Origin: Paramecium sonneborni
Lineage: Eukaryota; Ciliophora; Oligohymenophorea; Peniculida; Parameciidae
Direction: 5' to 3'
Assembly (NCBI GenBank): GCA_905182985.1
Contig: CAJJDN010000180.1
Location: forward strand, 61,706 to 125,705
Length of the DNA: 64,000 nt
In this document: one piece after another, positions 1 through 12,951 of the stretch
How the letters are laid out: each line of letters opens with the position of its first letter
Position numbering within the stretch: position 1 is the stretch's first letter
Translations under genes and position numbers: made by a program
Notes under the pieces: generated by a model
What the model saw: only the letters and a program-made list of their open reading frames with translations
Databases searched by the model: none
What the model was told of the DNA's origin: nothing

Positions 1-18
1 ATATAATTATATAATATA

Positions 19-537
19 TCATTATATTCCAATGTATAATTAAAATTTCATATTTTCTTTATCAAATTGATCCTCTGGATATACTTCCAATTCATAATCA
101 TGAGTTCGAACTCCCCCAAAATCTTCAGGAGTCAATTAATACAATGATTCCCAAGCATCAATAACTACTTTAGGAACGGGACCAGGACCACAATCAAAAC
201 GACAAAAACGATGAGCTGGAACTTAGATACTTACCATTCCTTCAGGTATATTAGTGGCTTCACTTACTATTTCTCCCAAAATCATATTATATTTCATTTA
301 ATCACAATTCTAAAAATCCTAGTACCCAAAATATAAACAATGAGTTCTCATTGGATATAAACGATTTGATATTTTATTGAATAGTTGCTTTCCATAATAT
401 TCTTCATAAGCCTTTGCAATTTATCCAGTCTTTGGATCCATTTCCTCCTTTTGAATGATTGTTCTTTGAATACCTACTAAAGTGAATGAAGCTAATTCTA
501 GAGGAGTTCTTTGATTTGTTTTAACTGTATTATCCAT
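19..537 (-). CDS. GyrI-like effector-binding domain protein, copy 1
   Basis: Single-exon gene of 172 aa read with TAA/TAG as Gln, ending at TGA (19-21). The N-terminal half has the Y-E-E-Y-Y and T-H-C-L-Y-F pattern, and the C-terminal half has the hallmark IPEGMVSIQVPAHRFCRF then CGPGPVPKVV and an acidic end D-Y-E-L-E-V-Y. This order (ligand-pocket strand, 'P-A-x-x-F-x-x-F-x-x-G', helix, 'E-x-Y-P') is that of the AraC effector-binding / GyrI-like small-molecule-binding fold, here as a stand-alone domain without a DNA-binding part. The family binds hydrophobic or cationic small molecules in bacteria; the ligand here is unknown. A diverged tandem paralogue lies just upstream on the same strand. 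Start chosen as the only ATG that opens the frame. Confidence 0.8.
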
Positions 538-647
538 TTTATCCTTAAATTTATTTATATGTAAAATTCAAATTCAATTTACTTCATAAATCCTATATTT
601 GTAATTAATTCCACATTAATAATATACAATAATGACCATAAATAAAA

Positions 648-1169
648 TCAATTTTATATCTGTTATACTCCGATGTGCAATTCAACTTCCATATTTCCAA
701 TATCATTCTAGCCTTCACGATACAACTCAAATTCTGTCTTATAACTTCTTTTGTATCCCCATTCATCTAATTTAATAAGATACAATTTCTTCCAAGTATC
801 TCTGGCTGCTTCTGGAATAGAACCTGGTCCTCCTTTAAAACAAGCATATGTTGCATCTTCTACATCAAATGTTGCCAATCCTTCAGGGATCTAATCAACT
901 TTTGTAACCAGTTCACCAACCAATATTTATAATGTAAATTTAGATTTATCTTAAACATCCTTAAAATCATAATAAACACAATATGTTCTTCCTGGAATCC
1001 CCCGATTTGGTATTGTTTCACTTATCTTCTTTTCAAAATATTCTTTGAATGTTCTTATATACATATTTGTCTCAGGATTTGCCTCGCTAGCAAAATGAAC
1101 TCTTCTGCTGATTCCCATAACAGTGAATTTTTGTATATCTACTATAACTTTAGGTGGAACAGAATCCAT
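648..1169 (-). CDS. GyrI-like effector-binding domain protein, copy 2
   Basis: Single exon, 173 aa, stop TGA at 648-650. It is a tandem paralogue of the gene at 19-537: it starts with a P-P-K-V-I-V-D-I-Q strand, then TYCVYYDFKDV, then IPEGLATFDVEDATYACF and GGPGSIPEAARDTW, matching the same stand-alone GyrI-like ligand-binding fold. The two copies share architecture but are only moderately similar, so the duplication is not recent. They are 110 bp apart in the same direction. No membrane segment or signal peptide is visible, so a soluble protein is expected. The role is inferred from the fold only. Confidence 0.78.
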
Positions 1170-1220
1170 TTATTTCTTTATTTATGAAATTGTGTAAAAA
1201 AATAAAATTTTAATTATCTG

Positions 1221-3721
1221 ATGGGATGTTTAGGTAGTCGTCCTTTGAATGATGAAAAAGCATCATCTGATAATTTGTATTAGTTATTGGATTAATTGGC
1301 AGAAGGATAATTTGTAGATACAATCATCATAAATACTTCTGTTTATAATTATTGCTACATGAAGTAGAGAAAGTAATGGATATTGAGGAAAAAAAGAATT
1401 TTAAAGAGTGTGGATAAATGGATGAAAAGTAATTTGGAATCTAGAAATTATATTCATTCTTTTTTGGATTCTCATCCAGAATCTGTAATTTTGTTGAGAC
1501 CTCTTCGAAATTTTAAACCAGCGATTACTTAAGCTATAATTCACACTGCTTTAATGAAAAATGATTTCTTTCCTTAACAAATATATGTAAAATTTATGGA
1601 TCTCAAATAATGTTAATTAGTTAATTTGAGTAATAATGGGAAATACACATTTTTCTTATAATTGTAGTTATACAAGTTGTAAAGTTTAAAGTAGTTCTAT
1701 AAATTTTAATAAATCCTCACAATTAAGATTTCCAAAATATTTAAATTTGCTTAATCAGAATTTTATGGTTTGATACATTGGAATTCAACACATAAATATG
1801 CAGATTTATAAAAGTTTATAAATAAATATGGATGGAGAATGAAATTCATTGACATAAGTGCAAATGTACCAGAACATCATTAGTGTATAATTATCAGAGA
1901 CTATTTTAGATTTTAATTCTAATCAAGTATTTCATATAGAAGAACAAACCAAAGAAGATTTATTTGTAATAATTGATCCATAAGGAAAGATAATTAGAGC
2001 AGAAACACCTGAATTTTATGTATCTAAAAAACAAGATGAAATTTGTGAAGAATTTGATGATGTTAGTTCTTAAAAATCAAAAGCAATTAAATATGAAAAA
2101 AAGCTATTGAAAGAATTGCATCTTCATTATTCATCATATATTAGTAAGAATAAACCATAAACTCCAAAATCTACTTTAACAAAATATTAAATAATGCAAT
2201 AATAAATATTTTAGTCAAGTGAAACCATCAGTGAAATATAATATAAGGATTTTAAATAATTGTTTAAGAGTTATCGTTTACCATAAATCTTATCTAGATA
2301 TCATCCAGGTGAACCATTTCAATTTGAACTTATTAAATAGATGTATTTTAATTATGATTATGATGAACATAAATTTAAAGAAGTCACTAAAACATATTTA
2401 CTACCTTCAATTTATCCTTCAGCATCAATTTAAAAATAGAAAATACTTACAGAAATATGTAGAGAATTAAAAGAATCTATTGGATTAAAATGGAAAGTAT
2501 ATTGTTTATAAAATATTATTCTAGGATCCAGACTTAAATTTATATTCAATACCTCATACTTATACATTTAATAAATGTGATTTAATGGAATTTCTATAAG
2601 ATTTTACTTAACAATTTCATTTCAAATTGAAATTATTCTTAGTGAAAAGAAGAACTATAGAATGGTAGACAGATTATAAGTTTGATTGCAAAATAATGAA
2701 AGTAAGAGAATAAGAAAAAGTAGAATGGACTAATGAAATTAGTGATTCATTTGTATTTTTGGATATGTATGAATTACATAATAAATCTATTGCAATTAAG
2801 AATTTAGATGATTTGAAATTATTGAAATAATAATAAGAATAACATTTAATTTAATTTAAATCAATAAAAACTTAGAATCTATGTAATAACAGTATGAATC
2901 TAATAAAGAAATATATCTATCATGGAATTGATTATTAAATATCAATAAGTGAAAAGGTTATGGATTTTGATGAATCTATTCAAATTACTATGAATTCTAT
3001 TCTATTTATTTTGTATGATGATTATGAGAAGTAAATTCTAATAATTTTAAATAAATTGGCATCAATATAGGATGAATTATAAGAACCAATGAATATTATA
3101 ATAGTTACTTAATTAGAGAATGTTAGTAATACTATAAATGAATATATCAGTTTAAGAATTTAAAAACTATAAATATAATTTTGTCATTTAAATTAAGCTT
3201 GGCATAGAAGTACTGGATTATAATTTAAATAAGACATAGTTGAAAAATACTTCAATGTAAAAAGAGATTATAAAGCTGTAAGAATATTTGATGATAAATT
3301 ATAGTTTTATGTAGATAAATTTGGATATCTGATGGCTATATAAACAAATGATGAATTCATAGATAATATATGGAGAAATGATTAGAATGAGATTATAGTA
3401 GATTGGTTCATTCAGCAATTTGGGTATTTATAATGTTATATAAATATAAGAATGACACATAAAAATAATGATTAAGAATGGAAATCAATAAAATAGGAGT
3501 GTTTATAATTTAATTAGAAATATGAAGAGATTGAGAGTAGTTATGAAATACCAAAATAGATGGTAATAACAATAAAATCAGCTAAATGCTTATTATGGGA
3601 TAGTCATAATTATAATTTTGTGGAATATTCAGGTTGTCCAACAATTATTCATAACTTAAACGTAAAGTAAAAAGCTTTGTTAAATATTTTCATACCGAAT
3701 ATAATAAAATTAATAATTTGA
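1221..3721 (+). CDS. Unrecognised 815-aa protein with MGC N-terminus
   Basis: Two introns (1885-1909, 25 nt; 2497-2524, 28 nt, both GTA...TAG) give 816 codons including the TGA at 3719-3721. The protein starts MGCLGSRPLNDEK; the MGC start fits N-myristoylation plus palmitoylation and hence membrane attachment (inferred). Residues about 150-260 (NKYGWRMKFIDISANVPE, then VIIDPQGKIIRAE) resemble a thioredoxin-like alpha/beta segment but no CxxC is visible. The remaining 550 residues are rich in Q, K and D and contain no motif I recognise. The stretch around 1620-1740 is low complexity and could hide a further intron. It is head-to-head with the GyrI-like pair and tail-to-tail with the ligase, 18 bp away. 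Confidence 0.65.
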
Positions 3722-3739
3722 ATGGTAAACACTTAAAAA

Positions 3740-5833
3740 TCAATAAAAATCATCATCCTATTCAAATGTATTATTACTTGCAACAACTGCTTATTATTTA
3801 TATACATCATATAAAAATTATGCACTTGTTGCTTCATTAGGTTTCTTATCTTCTCTAACTTTAATTAATCTTGGGAATCTTAAACCTACACCTTTATTAT
3901 TTTATTATAATATTGTAGAACAAGCACTATAAATAGGTGAAATTTGAATATCAGCACTCTTAATTTCCCAAACTATTACAGGATTAAACCAAACATCCAT
4001 ATTAACACCATCACATTTATATTCTTATAATGGATGTGGTATTTTATGGTCTTAAAAGAATTCATAGTACTTTTCTAAATTTTCATCACTAAATCCTGTT
4101 CCAATTTTACAAGTTGTTTCATATTGATCCATATCTTCATTATAACAAGCTAATAAATAACTTCCATAAAATCCTTTTCTTTTTCCTGTTCCATAACAAC
4201 CACCTATAGGTACTAAATCAAAAGTATCAGATAATCCATTATCTAAATAATCTTTCTTTAATTTCAACCAATTAAATGATCTTTTAGCTGGTTCATATTA
4301 TGAATTTATCTCTAAAGTTTTAATCATTAATCCTTCACATCCCATTTTTATTGAATTCAACAGAAACTCTTCAATTTCTTCAAAATTTTCAGAATCTCTT
4401 GATGTTGCAAATTTTAATTTCCCATCTTCCTCTTTAAATGTTTCTCTTAAAATCTATCTTCTTTTTTCTAATGTTTCTTTTAAATAACTTTCCTTATTTA
4501 AATACAATAAATCAAATATGTAAAGACAAACTTAAATCTCAATTTAACTTTAATCTACATTCTTTTTGGCTCTACTTGTTAAAGTTTAAAATGGTAGTAT
4601 TCTATTATTACCAACATCATATGCGACTATTTCAGAATCTATTATAAATCCATTTAAATGTTAATAATTTGTTTAGATATAATTAACAATATCTGGATAA
4701 GTTTGAGTCATATTTTCAAGATTTCTAGAAAATATACTTACTTAACCATTTTCAAAATGTATTTATCCTCTCAATCCATCATATTTATATTCACATGTAA
4801 ATTTCATATTCTCAAATCTTTAAAATATCATTTAAATAGATTTCATAGGTTTAGCTAACATTGGTTTACATGGAACTCCTGGTATTATGTGACATAATTT
4901 AGGTACTTCTTATAAACTTTTAATATTAAAGAGAGTATCAATAATTTTATGATAATTAGGACATTCACATAAGGCTTAATTGATAATACTTTCATAATCA
5001 CCATCAATATTCCCTTTATGATATAATTAAAATGCTCTAGCTAAAGCAGCTTACATAGTTTTTTCAGCTGCTCCAATTTTTAAATTCTTTTCAATGAATC
5101 TTACTATATACTTAGCTTCAATAGGTTTAGCTATTCTTAAGAGATTAGTTAAAATTCTTTCTTTTTCTAATGAACTTCCTGTTCCTTCTTGTTTTTATAA
5201 TTATTAAAGAGTATTAAATACTTGAATCATTGTTAATTTTACTTCTTCTTTAACATTTTAAGATACAAAAAATTTATTTAATGATGTTTAAGTAGATTTT
5301 GATTTTTCTATTGCCAGACCCAAATCTCCTAATGTGTTTAATAATTCTCTAACTTATTTTTCCTTTTTATAATTAAATTATATATACACTCTTTCCAGAC
5401 ACTGCACTAATGGATTTCACTATTATTCCTTAACCAATTCCTAATTCCCATGACTCATAATCAGGTCCTAATTTAAGAATACTAAATAAGTATGCTGGTA
5501 CAAACTCTTCTCTATTTTCTTTCATAATTCTTATAAACATTTTAGCTACCAATTCTTTTATTGCATCTTTTGAATTCTATCCTTTTATTTCACCAACCTT
5601 TCATTTAAATTACAAAATACTTATTCATATAATTCTGCCATATCTATAAATAGAATACCACCTTTTATATCTATATTATGTTGTTTTGATTTTGATGAAC
5701 ATATTTTTTATCCAACAACTACTTATTTTTCCTTTTTAAGGTTTTCATCTATGAATTATTATTCTTTTATCTAATCATTTGAATCTTCTCCTTTTTTACT
5801 TGATTTGAAATATGAAGAGATATTCTTCTGCAT
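3740..5833 (-). CDS. LIG1: DNA ligase I (ATP-dependent)
   Basis: Seals nicks in DNA by adenylating an active-site lysine with ATP; the replicative ligase of the nucleus. 681 aa after removing two introns (5598-5620, 23 nt; 5363-5387, 25 nt; both end AAG). The N-terminus [13 protein letters not shown] is a PCNA-binding PIP box (Q-x-x-I-x-x-Y-F) placed at the very start, as in other LIG1. Then come the helical DNA-binding domain ([20 protein letters not shown] region), adenylation site [13 protein letters not shown] with the K-Y-D-G-L-R motif, [27 protein letters not shown], motif [14 protein letters not shown] and WLKLKKDYL, and the OB fold ending [16 protein letters not shown]. All catalytic motifs are intact. 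It is shorter than animal LIG1 because the linker after the PIP box is short. Its 5' part is falsely repeated at 5997-6926. Confidence 0.95.
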
Positions 5834-7088
5834 AAGGCGCGTAATAATTTAATTAAAATTTTTATATATTTATATATGCCATCTAATAAATCTACTCCTA
5901 ACTAAGTAATTTTAATTTGATTCTTAATCAATATCAATTTTTATAATTAATCTAAAATATATCTTTATCAATTGAATAAAATTATAACGCATAATNTACT
6001 TCTTATAAACTTTTAATATTAAAGAGAGTATCAATAATTTTATGATAATTAGGACATTCACATAAGGCTTAATTGATAATACTTTCATAATCACCATCAA
6101 TATTCCCTTTATGATATAATTAAAATGCTCTAGCTAAAGCAGCTTACATAGTTTTTTCAGCTGCTCCAATTTTTAAATTCTTTTCAATGAATCTTACTAT
6201 ATACTTAGCTTCAATAGGTTTAGCTATTCTTAAGAGATTAGTTAAAATTCTTTCTTTTTCTAATGAACTTCCTGTTCCTTCTTGTTTTTATAATTATTAA
6301 AGAGTATTAAATACTTGAATCATTGTTAATTTTACTTCTTCTTTAACATTTTAAGATACAAAAAATTTATTTAATGATGTTTAAGTAGATTTTGATTTTT
6401 CTATTGCCAGACCCAAATCTCCTAATGTGTTTAATAATTCTCTAACTTATTTTTCCTTTTTATAATTAAATTATATATACACTCTTTCCAGACACTGCAC
6501 TAATGGATTTCACTATTATTCCTTAACCAATTCCTAATTCCCATGACTCATAATCAGGTCCTAATTTAAGAATACTAAATAAGTATGCTGGTACAAACTC
6601 TTCTCTATTTTCTTTCATAATTCTTATAAACATTTTAGCTACCAATTCTTTTATTGCATCTTTTGAATTCTATCCTTTTATTTCACCAACCTTTCATTTA
6701 AATTACAAAATACTTATTCATATAATTCTGCCATATCTATAAATAGAATACCACCTTTTATATCTATATTATGTTGTTTTGATTTTGATGAACATATTTT
6801 TTATCCAACAACTACTTATTTTTCCTTTTTAAGGTTTTCATCTATGAATTATTATTCTTTTATCTAATCATTTGAATCTTCTCCTTTTTTACTTGATTTG
6901 AAATATGAAGAGATATTCTTCTGCATAAGGCGCGTAATAATTTAATTAAAATTTTTATATATTTATATATGCCATCTAATAAATCTACTCCTAACTAAGT
7001 AATTTTAATTTGATTCTTAATCAATATCAATTTTTATAATTAATCTAAAATATATCTTTATCAATTGAATAAAATTATAACGCATAAT
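4904..7088. repeat. Unmerged contig overlap around single N (copies 4904-5995 and 5997-7088)
   Basis: The 1092 bases before the N at 5996 and the 1092 bases after it are identical as far as I can compare them, and the first copy ends exactly at the N while the second starts exactly after it. This is the signature of two overlapping contigs placed end to end and not merged. The real locus is most likely 1-5995 continuing at 7089. Confidence 0.9.
5997..6926 (-). other. LIG1: False duplicate of the 5' part of LIG1
   Basis: This repeats the first 930 bp of the ligase coding region (start ATG at 6926, both introns at 6691-6713 and 6456-6480) and is cut off by the N at 5996 before the adenylation domain. 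It belongs to the contig overlap, so it should not be counted as a second or truncated ligase gene. Confidence 0.88.
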
Positions 7089-7361
7089 TATAAGGTATCA
7101 ATGATACTAACATAGAATATCATATTAAAAATTTATAAATTGAATACTTAATTTAGGATATTAAATAATATTAGTAATTCATTCATAATGTATTCTTTTT
7201 CGAAACCATAATTGAAATGAGAAGATTAAATCTAGAATTAATAATATATCTTCTAAATAACTTTAATTTGTAATTGCTAAAGTTGATTTAAAATTATAAG
7301 TATAATCAATTTATGAAGTAATCCTTTTGATAAGAAATGATCTCAAATTATAAAAGATTAT

Positions 7362-8547
7362 TCATAACAAAAAATTAATAATTACGAGATAATAATATGA
7401 TTATTTATAAGATATCATTATTACAATAACTATCGTTCTAATTTTCTATTATCTGAACTTATAATTTAGATCTACAGAATATTAATAATATAATAATACT
7501 CTATCTTCAAGTTCCTTTATTTCTTCATCATAATCAACATTGGAAATTAATTTTTTTAATTTCTTATTCTCTTCTTCCAATAACTTAATCTATAAATATT
7601 AAATATATTTTTTATACTTTTTCATAAAGTTTATCAGAATGATTACGTCTTTAAGAATTCAATTTTTATTTTTACATCTTCTCTTCATGCACAGCTGAAT
7701 CATACTTATATCTAAATTGTACTTCATCATGCTTTGATTTCTAATATTGAATTTATTAAGATTATAATTCTAGTTCTAATTATTCTACTTGTCTATTTAC
7801 AGTCGAGAATTCAGTTTAAATTAAATTCATTTATTCATTTTCACTGATTAAGCCTGTAATTTTAGATTCAAGATCTTAAACTAAACAATTAAGTTTTGTT
7901 TATTCATTTAATGAATTTAAATCTTTTAAATTTTCACAATTAAATTACTCCAATTATTATAACAAATTATCATATACTTCTTCCATCTTTAATAATTCAT
8001 TTTATTATTAATTCTTTTATTAACGTAATGTATCAATATCACAAATTTTCTATAAAGAGATATTATCTTAATTTAATTTATCATTTAATGTTGATAACAT
8101 AATAATTTTATTTTCTAATTCTTTAATAAATTGAGTACTATTGCCTCTTTAAATTTGAGATTCTAATTTTAATATAGATTACTATAATTTATAATTCTAA
8201 TCTTTAAACAATTGTATTTCTGTTTATAATTATGTTGTACATTAAATAGGTTATTAAGACATTCCTCTATATCCAGGTGAATTGATTTCAATATGTTTTT
8301 AACTATAATTTTATTATATTGGTGATGTTATAACTTATTAAATAGTATTTCTACGTAATGGAACTGGACTCATAATAATTTAATTGTTTTAATCTAAAAT
8401 CTGTGCTTTAACTTTGAATTACACATTATAATTTTGAATATTTTTATTATCACTATTTAGAGTTGTTGTTTTGAATTATTTGTTTTTAGGTGTAGTTCCT
8501 CTATTATCTTAATTAAGATCAATTTATGAAAGTGGTTATCTTTGCAT
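7362..8547 (-). CDS. Coiled-coil protein, 385 aa
   Basis: One 28-nt intron (7590-7617, GTA...TAG) gives 386 codons with TGA. It starts MQRQPLSQIDLNQDNRGTT. The first 120 residues are Ser/Thr/Pro/Asn rich with an SPVPLRRNT and SPGYRG segment, i.e. probably disordered with possible SP phosphorylation sites. From about residue 120 to the end the sequence is heptad-like and dominated by Q, E, K, L (for example KLLEEENKKLKKLI), a long coiled coil. No enzyme or membrane motif. Likely a structural or scaffold protein, perhaps of the basal body or cortex, but nothing in the sequence fixes this. It shares the strand with the phosphatase gene 36 bp upstream. Confidence 0.7.
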
Positions 8548-8583
8548 ATTCAAAAATAAACTGTTAATTATAATTTTTAATAA

Positions 8584-10087
8584 TCAAGGTATATACTCTT
8601 TAAACAATGTTTCTAATAACTAAATAGGATCTTTAAATTCTATAAATTTATCCAATTTCAAATATTACTAATTAAACTATCTAACATCTTTTGCATATTT
8701 CATAGCCATTAAATAGTTTTATAAATACAATAATTCCTATAAATATATAATAAATTAATACTTAATCAGATTTATTATCATAGAAATTGAGAATAGGTAT
8801 ACCATTTAATTGTTAAATACAAAATGAATATGCAGCATTATCTACTAGTACTAAATCTGATAACTATCTATTTCCAATTACTCTAACCAAAAACAATGAT
8901 TCAATACCTTAAATCTTTTATATATGCTCCTTCTTCAGTTTATACACAACTCTCTCTAAAGAATCTATGTGAAATCCATTGTTTAGTTGGATCTAAATAA
9001 TCAATCACAACATTAGCATAACAAGAATGTGAAGCTGTGAATACAATCAATTCAAAATGTCTACTCAAAGTCTATAATACTTATTAGGCATAAGGTCTAA
9101 TATTTATTGATGCCTAAATACATTATAATTATAGAATACTTCAATAACATCTCCTGTAGGAAATCTAATTGGTAATATAACATCACCTGGTACTTTTATT
9201 GATTCATTACAATGAATTAAAGTTTCATCTAAATCAAATACTATTGTTTTTTTAAATGAAATTTATGGTAAATTAACTTTCTTCTCTTCATACTACTAAG
9301 AGTTCATCATTTTACTATATTAAGCTGCTGATATTGATTAAACTAAATGTTCTCTCACTTATTATATTGGCTTTGTGATTTCTGGCGTCATATAACACCT
9401 TATCACAGAAGATATATAATAAAGAAATTGAGTTTCTGATCTTGTTGATCGTTCTCTTTAATTATTTGTAAATGCTATTCTCTAATTTAATCCTTTTGCT
9501 GATTCTGGATGAATTTATATTACCTTTTATACACCCACCTCATTACCAATCTTTTATTATGTCACAAATGTTGATAAAGATGGCTTTTTATTCAAATTAT
9601 CATTTTATACTCCTCTAGGATCATTCACCAAAGTACTTGATTTTAGTTTATTTTGCATTTGATTTAAATCAACATCATTTTTACTAATTTTTGGCTTGTT
9701 TATATTCTACTATTATTGCTATTACTATTCATTATTTTTAGTGTTGAAAAATCTTGATGCCAAACTTTACTTTGTTTATCTTTAACTATTATCAATATGA
9801 GTTTTTATATTTATGATCTTTTACTCCAAATATGATAATTTATCTTATAACTTTCTATATTCAAAAATTTCCTTTGTATTTGTCTTTTTATTCGTATTCT
9901 CTTATTAATTAGATCTTATTTCCATATTCTCTTTTTAGTCTTTGTTCTAAAAATTTTATTTGCTCAATTAAGTTGAACTCTTCATTTAAGTTAATTATTT
10001 TATTTAAGTTGCTGAACTAGGTCTAGATTATTCTGGTATGTATCTTCCCAAATTCTTTTCAGATAATGGTCTTCTCAATTCATACAT
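8584..10087 (-). CDS. SCP/FCP1-type phosphatase (NLI-interacting factor-like)
   Basis: HAD-superfamily protein phosphatase related to the small CTD phosphatases that remove phosphate from Ser/Thr of RNA polymerase II tails or other nuclear proteins. Three introns (9114-9139, 8883-8907, 8737-8761) leave 475 aa. The C-terminal third carries the catalytic D-x-D-x-T motif IVFDLDETLIHC, then INIRPYAQQ, FTASHSCYANVVIDYLDP, RFFRESC and VLVDNAAYSF, which is the full family pattern including the motif with catalytic Asp pair and the late DN. The N-terminal two thirds is low-complexity with a run of seven Gln (mixed TAG, TAA and CAA codons), probably disordered. Catalytic residues are all present, so an active enzyme is expected. 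Start chosen at the first in-frame ATG. Confidence 0.92.
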
Positions 10088-10146
10088 GTGAACGGTAAAA
10101 TTTTAATTTTTAAATTAATTAGTGTTATTCATTTATATTATATCAA

Positions 10147-11345
10147 TCACTCAAATTAACCACTTATTAATATTTTATACATAATTAATAAACTGTTCTT
10201 ATATTTGATTTCTTCTCTCTATTATATATAATTATTATCATTATTCTCAAGTACTTCTTCTTCAAAGATGTAAATTTGAGTTACTCTAGAATATTTTTAT
10301 CATATTATATTTTATCTAAGTCTTTTTTCTTTCAATTTTTGTTATAAGATTATATTTCAAAATAATCCACAAAAAATCGTGAATTTCTATTATCTAAGTC
10401 TGATTATATTCTTATATTTATTTTAATATATTTATATCGATCACATATGATATGTTAAACAATATAATTATTTAATGTCATATTCAAATGATTGTAGAAT
10501 ATTTTTCTACTCATCTCATATTTTATTTCCTTGCATGACAATAGTAAACTATAAGTTTATTCCATAATTCTAATTCTGTATAAATCATAAAAACATAACA
10601 TTTGTAGCAAGTATTAACAACGATTGTTTAAATTCAGTTAGTTATCTGATGATTGCTTAAATATTTTATCTTATTTTATGATGATGCTATAGCCTTTGAT
10701 TTATAATTGATGATTAATATTTTATGATATTATTCTTCTATTACTATTTTACTAAGCTAAAAATAATCTGGTTTAATAAATCTCATTTTAACAGAGCCTG
10801 TAATATATAAATCAAATTATTATTTTGATCATTATTATAATCAAATAGTTTTTATAATCTCTTTTAGCTGTAATATTAATTTATTTAACTAAAAAATCTA
10901 ATAAATTATGCTAATATCTACTTATTTTAGCATATCATTATATTTTTTAATCTAATTTAGTTATTGTTAATTTTATAGATTCATAAAATAAGTCTCCAAT
11001 TTCAACATTATGAATCTAAATAGAAGTGATAAGACCATAATTGATATAATCGCAAGACTTTGAAGAATATAAATTATATTTATTGTTTGGTTACGATGTT
11101 ATTATTTATTAAATAAGACTATTCTAATTTTATTTAAGTTTCTGTTCTTATAGATTAGATTTAATTTAAATATAAATTATGTTTTCTCTTCCAATCTTAA
11201 TATTTTGATATTATAAACTAAATTTCACGACGTTCTCTAAATAAATTTGAATTTTAATGAATAATAATATAAATATAAATAATATTTTTTGAGATCAATA
11301 TAATTCTTTTTATATTCATCTATCTTGAATTAAAACTTTTCTAAT
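10147..11345 (-). CDS. Unresolved multi-exon gene
   Basis: Several stretches on this strand have protein-like composition but lie in different frames, so small introns must be missing from the model. Readable pieces include an upstream KNYIDLKKYYL region, SCDYINYGLITSIQIHNVE near 11000-11060, YFQLSKIVIEEQYHKILI near 10700-10780 and a clean C-terminal exon ending ILISGQFE before TGA at 10147-10149. I do not recognise the family and I could not place the start codon or all splice sites. Coordinates mark the extent of the coding signal only. Confidence 0.4.
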
Positions 11346-11410
11346 AGTTATTTGTATTTTTAGTATAGTTTTCGATTGATTCCAAAATTAATAGTGAGAT
11401 ATTAGGATTA

Positions 11411-11777
11411 ATGAATTCCTCATAGAATGAGATTATAGATATTGATTCTTAGAATATATATGATAGAAATTATTGTAAAAGTTCTAATTTTGTAATAAAT
11501 ATGAATGATAAGTAGTAATATTTTAGTGTAAATATTGCTATAAATAAAATGAGAGTAAAATAAGAGAATAATAGTGATAATAATAGATGATTATAATAAT
11601 GATGCAAATAATAAAATGTCTCATTCTTCATGGGCATGGGTGGGTTATGTTCCCTTAATCATCCAACAGACATAAGCTGGATATCCTAATTAGAGAGCTC
11701 TTAATGATCTGAAAAACCACATGTTTGATTTACTTCTAAATAAAAATATTAATAATAATTAATCATTAATCTCCTGA
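11411..11777 (+). CDS. Small two-exon gene of unknown function
   Basis: Starts at ATG 11411 with MNSSQNEIIDIDSQNIYD and continues to about 11520. A second coding segment in another frame (11586-11777) has unusually high GC for this window and reads MSHSSWAWVGYVPLIIQQ in its middle part, ending at TGA 11775-11777. A small intron between 11530 and 11585 must join them; an AAG-ending one of 37 nt fits the frame but is long for this genome. The 3' end overlaps the MYB gene by 15 bp in convergent orientation. No known domain. The GC-rich 11620-11735 part could alternatively be a structured RNA. Confidence 0.4.
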
Positions 11778-12812
11778 AGAAAACTTGAATCTTTGTTTAT
11801 TGGATTTAACTTTGCCTTAATTATCTGTTATGAAATTAGGAATAGTAATCTGTTATTATGATTTGGTAATATTATTAATAGGAACTTCAATTTCCTAAGC
11901 ATATTATTTATTTAATTCTTATGTCAATGACTTTGAATCTAAGGATAGCTTATCTAATAATCCACAAAAACTATTAGATCTAGATATCTTTTATGACTAA
12001 CATTCTTCACTTTTAACAGATTATTCACCCTAATAATAACTATAACACATTTAATATTGTTATTAAGCTAAGAAATATTAGTATTAGTATATCCAATACT
12101 ATTGTTATTATATATAATTTATATTGTTATCTAAACAGATTATTTTTTATGGTTTTTCTTCTTGTATAAATCCTGTAGTATTACACTATGAGATAACTAA
12201 TTTTGAGATAATGTTATTTATTAGATGACTTATATCTAACTATTATTATTGTCCTTTGGTTTCTTTGTTTATTAGACTTTTGAATCTATTTTTTACTTAA
12301 TTTTCAGTTCTATTTTTCATTTTTTATGAAATCTTGGACCATTTCAATCCTTCAGATTAAGCTAGTTTCATTAAACATAGATCTTCTTCTGGTTTCCAAT
12401 AACTCCTAAAAAAGGATTTTCTTTCATTATACCTATTTATTTATGGATCTAAATAATTGTTCCATCTCTCTCTACATTGTTTAGCTTTCTTAAAATATAT
12501 TCCATTTGATCTCATAAATATCTAATATTGTATTTCATGCCATTTCAAATTTTTACTCTTTTCTACTTCCTCTTTCAATATCTATTCTTCTTCTTAACAC
12601 CACTACAATCTATCTTCTCTTCCTATTACATGACATAGCCATTTATATTAACAATTTAAATCATTTTTGAATTTTATCAACTTTCCAACCATCTCCCAAT
12701 CACTCTATATATAAACATATAAACTCATACCATTTTTAAAAGATTTATCCCATTCATTGTACAATATGATATCACTATCCAAATCAATACTTTCCATTCT
12801 TGGTCTGTCCAT
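11763..12812 (-). CDS. MYB-type transcription factor (R2R3-like)
   Basis: DNA-binding regulator, single exon, 349 aa if translation starts at MDRPRMESID (12812); an in-frame ATG at 12848 would add 12 residues. A C-terminal MYB/SANT repeat is clear: SYWKPEEDLCLMKLAQSE, then KWSKISQKMKNRTENQVKNR with the three spaced Trp-type positions (W, W, then F replacing the last W). The repeat before it, LKWHEIQYQIF followed by AKQCRERWNNYLDPQINR, is the R2-like one, and a degenerate W-containing unit precedes that. The C-terminal 150 residues are Q/N/S rich and probably an activation or disordered region. It acts in the nucleus by homology; targets are unknown. Confidence 0.85.
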
Positions 12813-12951
12813 TATGTTTAACTATGCATTTAGAAGAAATTCCTACATTATTTTTACCCTTACTTTTAATCCTCAAATCCATAAAACTTTTCTACTTCTT
12901 CAAATGTTATCACATTCTAACTTAATCGAAAATCGACTAGTTTAGAATACT

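Noticed and set aside
4575..4600. Apparent one-base frameshift in DNA ligase I
   Set aside because: On re-reading the reverse complement the segment is [14 protein letters not shown] in one frame. Spliced length is 682 codons exactly, so the gene is intact.
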